Shown piece by piece: positions 23,947 to 29,928 of a stretch of 29,928 bases of DNA (positions within the stretch are counted from its first letter, which is position 1; every line of letters starts with the position of its first letter). This DNA comes from an uncultured Muribaculaceae bacterium (GTDB lineage: Bacteria > Bacteroidota > Bacteroidia > Bacteroidales > Muribaculaceae), in NCBI GenBank assembly GCA_910584125.1, contig CAJTXU010000033.1, positions 1-29,928 of the forward strand. Direction: 5' to 3'. A program made the position numbers and the translations under genes. The notes under the pieces were generated by a model. The model did no database searches. It saw only the letters and a program-made list of their open reading frames with translations, and had not been told where the DNA came from.

Positions 23947-23962
23947 TATGTTGTAGAACATA
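23947..23962. promoter_or_regulatory. Second copy of the candidate operator dyad, upstream of mutA
   Basis: TATGTTGTAGAACATA matches the EF-G2/hemW spacer element at 8131-8146 in 14 of 16 bases and keeps the TATGTT/AACATA symmetry. Its centre is about 90 bp upstream of the mutA -7 box and 32 bp after the ftsE stop. It could also be a small hairpin in the 3' end of the ftsE transcript. Confidence 0.4.
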
Positions 23963-24043
23963 ATTTCAGCCTCTCCGACGCCCCTGCGGCCGGGAATTAA
24001 AGAAAAAAATCCTTAAAAGTTTCCGTATGAATTAAATTGTCGT

Positions 24044-24051
24044 TATATTTG
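24044..24051 (+). promoter_or_regulatory. mutAB -7 box
   Basis: TATATTTG matches TAnnTTTG about 94 bp before the mutA start. A TTTC at about the -33 position is a weak partner. Confidence 0.6.
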
Positions 24052-24144
24052 TGCGGAATTTGCAGAATGCGATATCCGGCGGGTCCGCTTGCGCCCCCGC
24101 CGCATACGACGACACAACAGCTAATACCAATAAATACGCTAAAA

Positions 24145-26004
24145 ATGGCAGAAAAAAAAGAAAAATTGTTCGACATGTTCTCTCCCGTCTCCACCGAGGA
24201 GTGGAAGGCGAAGATAACGGCCGACCTGAAGGGCGCTGACTTCGACCGCAAGCTCGTGTGGCGCACCAACGAGGGCTTCAACGTTCAGCCCTTCTATCGT
24301 CGCGAGGATCTCGCGGGGCTTCCGGCTCTCGACACCATGCCGGGTGAGTTCCCCTACCTGCGCGGCACCCGCGACAACAACGACTGGCTGATCCGCCAGG
24401 CCGTCACGGGCGAAACCCCCGAAGAAATCAACCGTCATGCCCTGCACGTTCTCGGCCTCGGCGTCGAGTCGCTCGGCATCCGTCTGGGCCGCGGCATGCA
24501 GGCCGCCGACCTCGCCGTGATCCTCAAGGGCGTTGACCTGGCCAAGGTCGAGGTCAACATCGACTGCTGCCCGGGCCGTGCCGTCGAGGTAGCCGCCGAG
24601 CTCGTCAAGCTCATCGAGGCCGCCGGCGCCGCCGAGACGTTCCGCGGTTCGGTGGGATTCAATCCCTTCAAGCGTCTGCTCCGCCACGGCCTTGAGTTCC
24701 CCAAGGACGCCGCCGCCGAGGGCAAGGCCCTCTTCGAGACAGTCAAGGGCGTCAAGGGCCTGCGCTGCTTCGCGGTCGACAGCTACATGTTCAACAACGC
24801 CGGCGCATACATCACCCAGGAACTCGGATACGCGCTCGCATGGGGCGTCGAATGGATGGACATGATGACCGAGGCCGGCCTGACCCCAGCCGAGGTTGCC
24901 TGCCGCATCAAGTTCAACATGGGCATCTCGTCCAACTACTTCATGGAGCTGGCCAAGTTCCGCGCCGGCCGCATGCTCTGGGCCGAGATCGTCAAGGCCT
25001 ACGAGCCCGAGTGCGACTGCGCCTGCAAGATGCACGTGCACGCCGTGACCAGCGAGTTCAACCAGACTCTCTATGACTCGCACGTCAACCTGCTCCGCTC
25101 CATGACAGAGACCATGAGCGCCGCCCTGGCGGGCGTCGACTCGCTCGAGACGCTGCCCTTCGACCGCTGCTACAAGTGCCCCGACGAGTTCAGCGAGCGC
25201 ATCGCTCGCAACCAGCAGATCCTGCTCCGCGAGGAGTCGCACCTCGACAAGGTGGTGGACCCCGCCGGCGGTTCATATTATATAGAGAACCTCACCGCCT
25301 CGATAGCCGCTCAGGCATGGAAGGTGTTCAACGAGGTCGAGGAGGCCGGCGGTTTCGCCGCCATGGTCCGCCGCGGCGAGATCCAGGGCAAGGTCAACGA
25401 GTCTGGCGTGAAGCGTCATCTCGACGTCGCCCGCCGCAAGGAGAGCCTGCTCGGCACGAACCAGTTCCCCAACTTCAACGAGATGGCGCTCGACAAGCTC
25501 GGCGAGGGCAGGTGCTGCAAGTGCGGCTGCGCCGCCGACGAGGCTGCCGACGGAGCTGTGGAGATGCTTAACTTCGACCGCGCTGCAAGCCAGTTCGAGC
25601 AGCTGCGCCTCGACACAGAGCGCGCCGCCAACCGCCCGAAGGTGTTCATGCTCACCATCGGCAACCTCGCCATGAGACTCGCGCGCGCGCAGTTCTCGGC
25701 CAACTTCTTCGGTTGCGCCGGATATGAGATCATAGACAACATCGGATTCGAGACCGTCAAGGACGGCATCGACGCCGCGATGGCCAAGGGCGCCGACGTA
25801 GTCGTGCTCTGCTCGAGCGACGACGAGTACGCCGCCTACGCTCCCGAGGCTTTCAAGGAGCTCGACGGCCGCGCCATGTTCGTGGTGGCCGGAGCCCCCG
25901 CATGCATGGACGACCTCAAGGCCCAGGGCATAGAGAATTTCATCCACGTCAAGGTGAACGTGCTCGACACGCTCGTTGACTTCAACGCCAAACTCCTCAA
26001 ATAA
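24145..26004 (+). CDS. mutA: Methylmalonyl-CoA mutase small (beta) subunit
   Basis: Non-catalytic partner of MutB in the heterodimeric B12-dependent mutase. The ATG at 24145 (MAEKKEKLFDMFSPVSTEEW) is the natural start; the open frame to 24037 runs through the promoter. The 619-residue product shows the small-subunit TIM-barrel part, PAGGSYYIENLT near 375, and a C-terminal flavodoxin-like domain that lacks the DxHxxG cobalamin motif, as expected. Unusual is a cysteine cluster CCKCGC (457-462) in the linker, plus CDCAC near 293. The stop is 12 bp before mutB, so the two are co-transcribed. Confidence 0.95.
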   Translation: MAEKKEKLFDMFSPVSTEEWKAKITADLKGADFDRKLVWRTNEGFNVQPFYRREDLAGLPALDTMPGEFPYLRGTRDNNDWLIRQAVTGETPEEINRHALHVLGLGVESLGIRLGRGMQAADLAVILKGVDLAKVEVNIDCCPGRAVEVAAELVKLIEAAGAAETFRGSVGFNPFKRLLRHGLEFPKDAAAEGKALFETVKGVKGLRCFAVDSYMFNNAGAYITQELGYALAWGVEWMDMMTEAGLTPAEVACRIKFNMGISSNYFMELAKFRAGRMLWAEIVKAYEPECDCACKMHVHAVTSEFNQTLYDSHVNLLRSMTETMSAALAGVDSLETLPFDRCYKCPDEFSERIARNQQILLREESHLDKVVDPAGGSYYIENLTASIAAQAWKVFNEVEEAGGFAAMVRRGEIQGKVNESGVKRHLDVARRKESLLGTNQFPNFNEMALDKLGEGRCCKCGCAADEAADGAVEMLNFDRAASQFEQLRLDTERAANRPKVFMLTIGNLAMRLARAQFSANFFGCAGYEIIDNIGFETVKDGIDAAMAKGADVVVLCSSDDEYAAYAPEAFKELDGRAMFVVAGAPACMDDLKAQGIENFIHVKVNVLDTLVDFNAKLLK

Positions 26005-26016
26005 TCCGATACAGAC

Positions 26017-28164
<2,148 letters not shown>

Positions 28165-28190
28165 CGCATACTTCATAGAGATTCAACCCA

Positions 28191-28220
28191 GGGGACTGTC
28201 CGACAGGACAGTCCCCCTTT
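28191..28220 (+). terminator. Terminator or attenuator between mutB and the G3E GTPase gene
   Basis: A perfect 11-bp stem GGGGACTGTCC/GGACAGTCCCC with a 4-base loop is followed by CTTTATT. Only about 12 bp separate it from the next start codon and no separate promoter is visible, so partial read-through into the GTPase gene is likely. Confidence 0.8.
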
Positions 28221-28231
28221 ATTAATGAGAT

Positions 28232-29545
<1,314 letters not shown>

Positions 29546-29928
29546 GAAAGTAAAAAGTAATAAGTAAGAAGTAATACGGGATGTTCGCATTGCCCGTATT
29601 ACTTCTTACTTCTTACTTATTACTTATTACTTATTACTTCTTACTTCTTACTTCTTACGTATTACTTCTATCACCTCCGCCCTCGACTCCTGCCTCGACA
29701 CGCTGTAAGAAAGTAAAAAGTTAGAAGTAAGAAGTAATACGGGATGTTCGCATTGCCCGTATTACTTCTATCACCTCCGCCCTCGACTCCTGCCTCGACA
29801 CGCTGTGAGAAAGTAAAAAGTAAGAAGTAAGAAGTAATACGGGATGTTCGCATTGCCCGTATTACTTCTTACTTATTAGAGTTTACATCAATTAAAAGTT
29901 TATGCTAAGCGCGACAAGACAAACGCCA

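Noticed and set aside
29671..29853. 60-codon minus-strand open frame in the triplicated region
   Set aside because: It is composed only of repeat DNA and antisense of the copied gene tail, with no start context or similarity to a protein family.

Overview
The window looks like a stretch of chromosome from a GC-rich gut-type Bacteroidales, most likely Muribaculaceae or a close relative. I infer this from the gene set, since no rRNA or marker search was possible. The clues are Bacteroidetes-type promoters (a -7 box TAnnTTTG, at several genes paired with a TTG/TTTG box about 20 bp upstream), an EF-G paralogue with a degenerate GTPase domain, an unusually long NusB, a MutA/MutB methylmalonyl-CoA mutase pair, and the nusB-yajC-ybbR-coaE-DUF5606 gene order. 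No tRNA, rRNA, CRISPR array, transposase or phage gene was seen.

Layout. (1) 1-5631: a type III restriction-modification operon. Its mod gene is cut by the left window edge, its res gene is complete, and an AT-rich 214-residue protein of unknown function lies between them. (2) 5863-9327: an EF-G2-like translation factor (minus strand) and the heme chaperone hemW (plus strand), divergent around a perfect dyad. (3) 9343-15118: a complete glycine cleavage operon on the minus strand, read gcvT-gcvH-gcvPA-gcvPB-lpd, with the P-protein split in two. (4) 15119-16351: a four-helix-bundle/zinc-ribbon gene bounded on both sides by arrays of 10-bp repeats. (5) 16352-18123: an HdeD-like membrane protein and a secreted S41 peptidase lipoprotein. 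(6) 18100-23007: a minus-strand housekeeping operon nusB-yajC-ybbR-coaE-DUF5606-acyltransferase. (7) 23257-28164: an FtsE-like ATPase and the two methylmalonyl-CoA mutase subunits. (8) 28232-29545: a histidine-rich G3E-family (COG0523) GTPase whose 3' end has been copied twice more downstream.

The metabolic genes fit an anaerobic fermenter. The glycine cleavage operon makes CO2, ammonia, NADH and methylene-tetrahydrofolate from glycine and carries its own lipoamide dehydrogenase. MutAB interconverts succinyl-CoA and methylmalonyl-CoA on the route to propionate. The EF-G2/hemW spacer and the region upstream of mutAB carry nearly the same 16-bp dyad, so translation capacity, heme/B12-linked metabolism and the propionate route might share a regulator.

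The most unusual content is the short-period repeat DNA. There are 7-bp repeats (consensus AAGTAAN) arranged as long hairpins at four places, one of them in-frame inside mod and one inside the gcv operon. There are 10-bp arrays on both sides of the four-helix-bundle gene and a 9-bp array across the coaE stop codon. A tandem triplication pairs a gene tail with a hairpin. Several of these elements begin at or within a stop codon. The 10-bp-array-flanked four-helix-bundle gene is the best candidate for an undescribed element or system.
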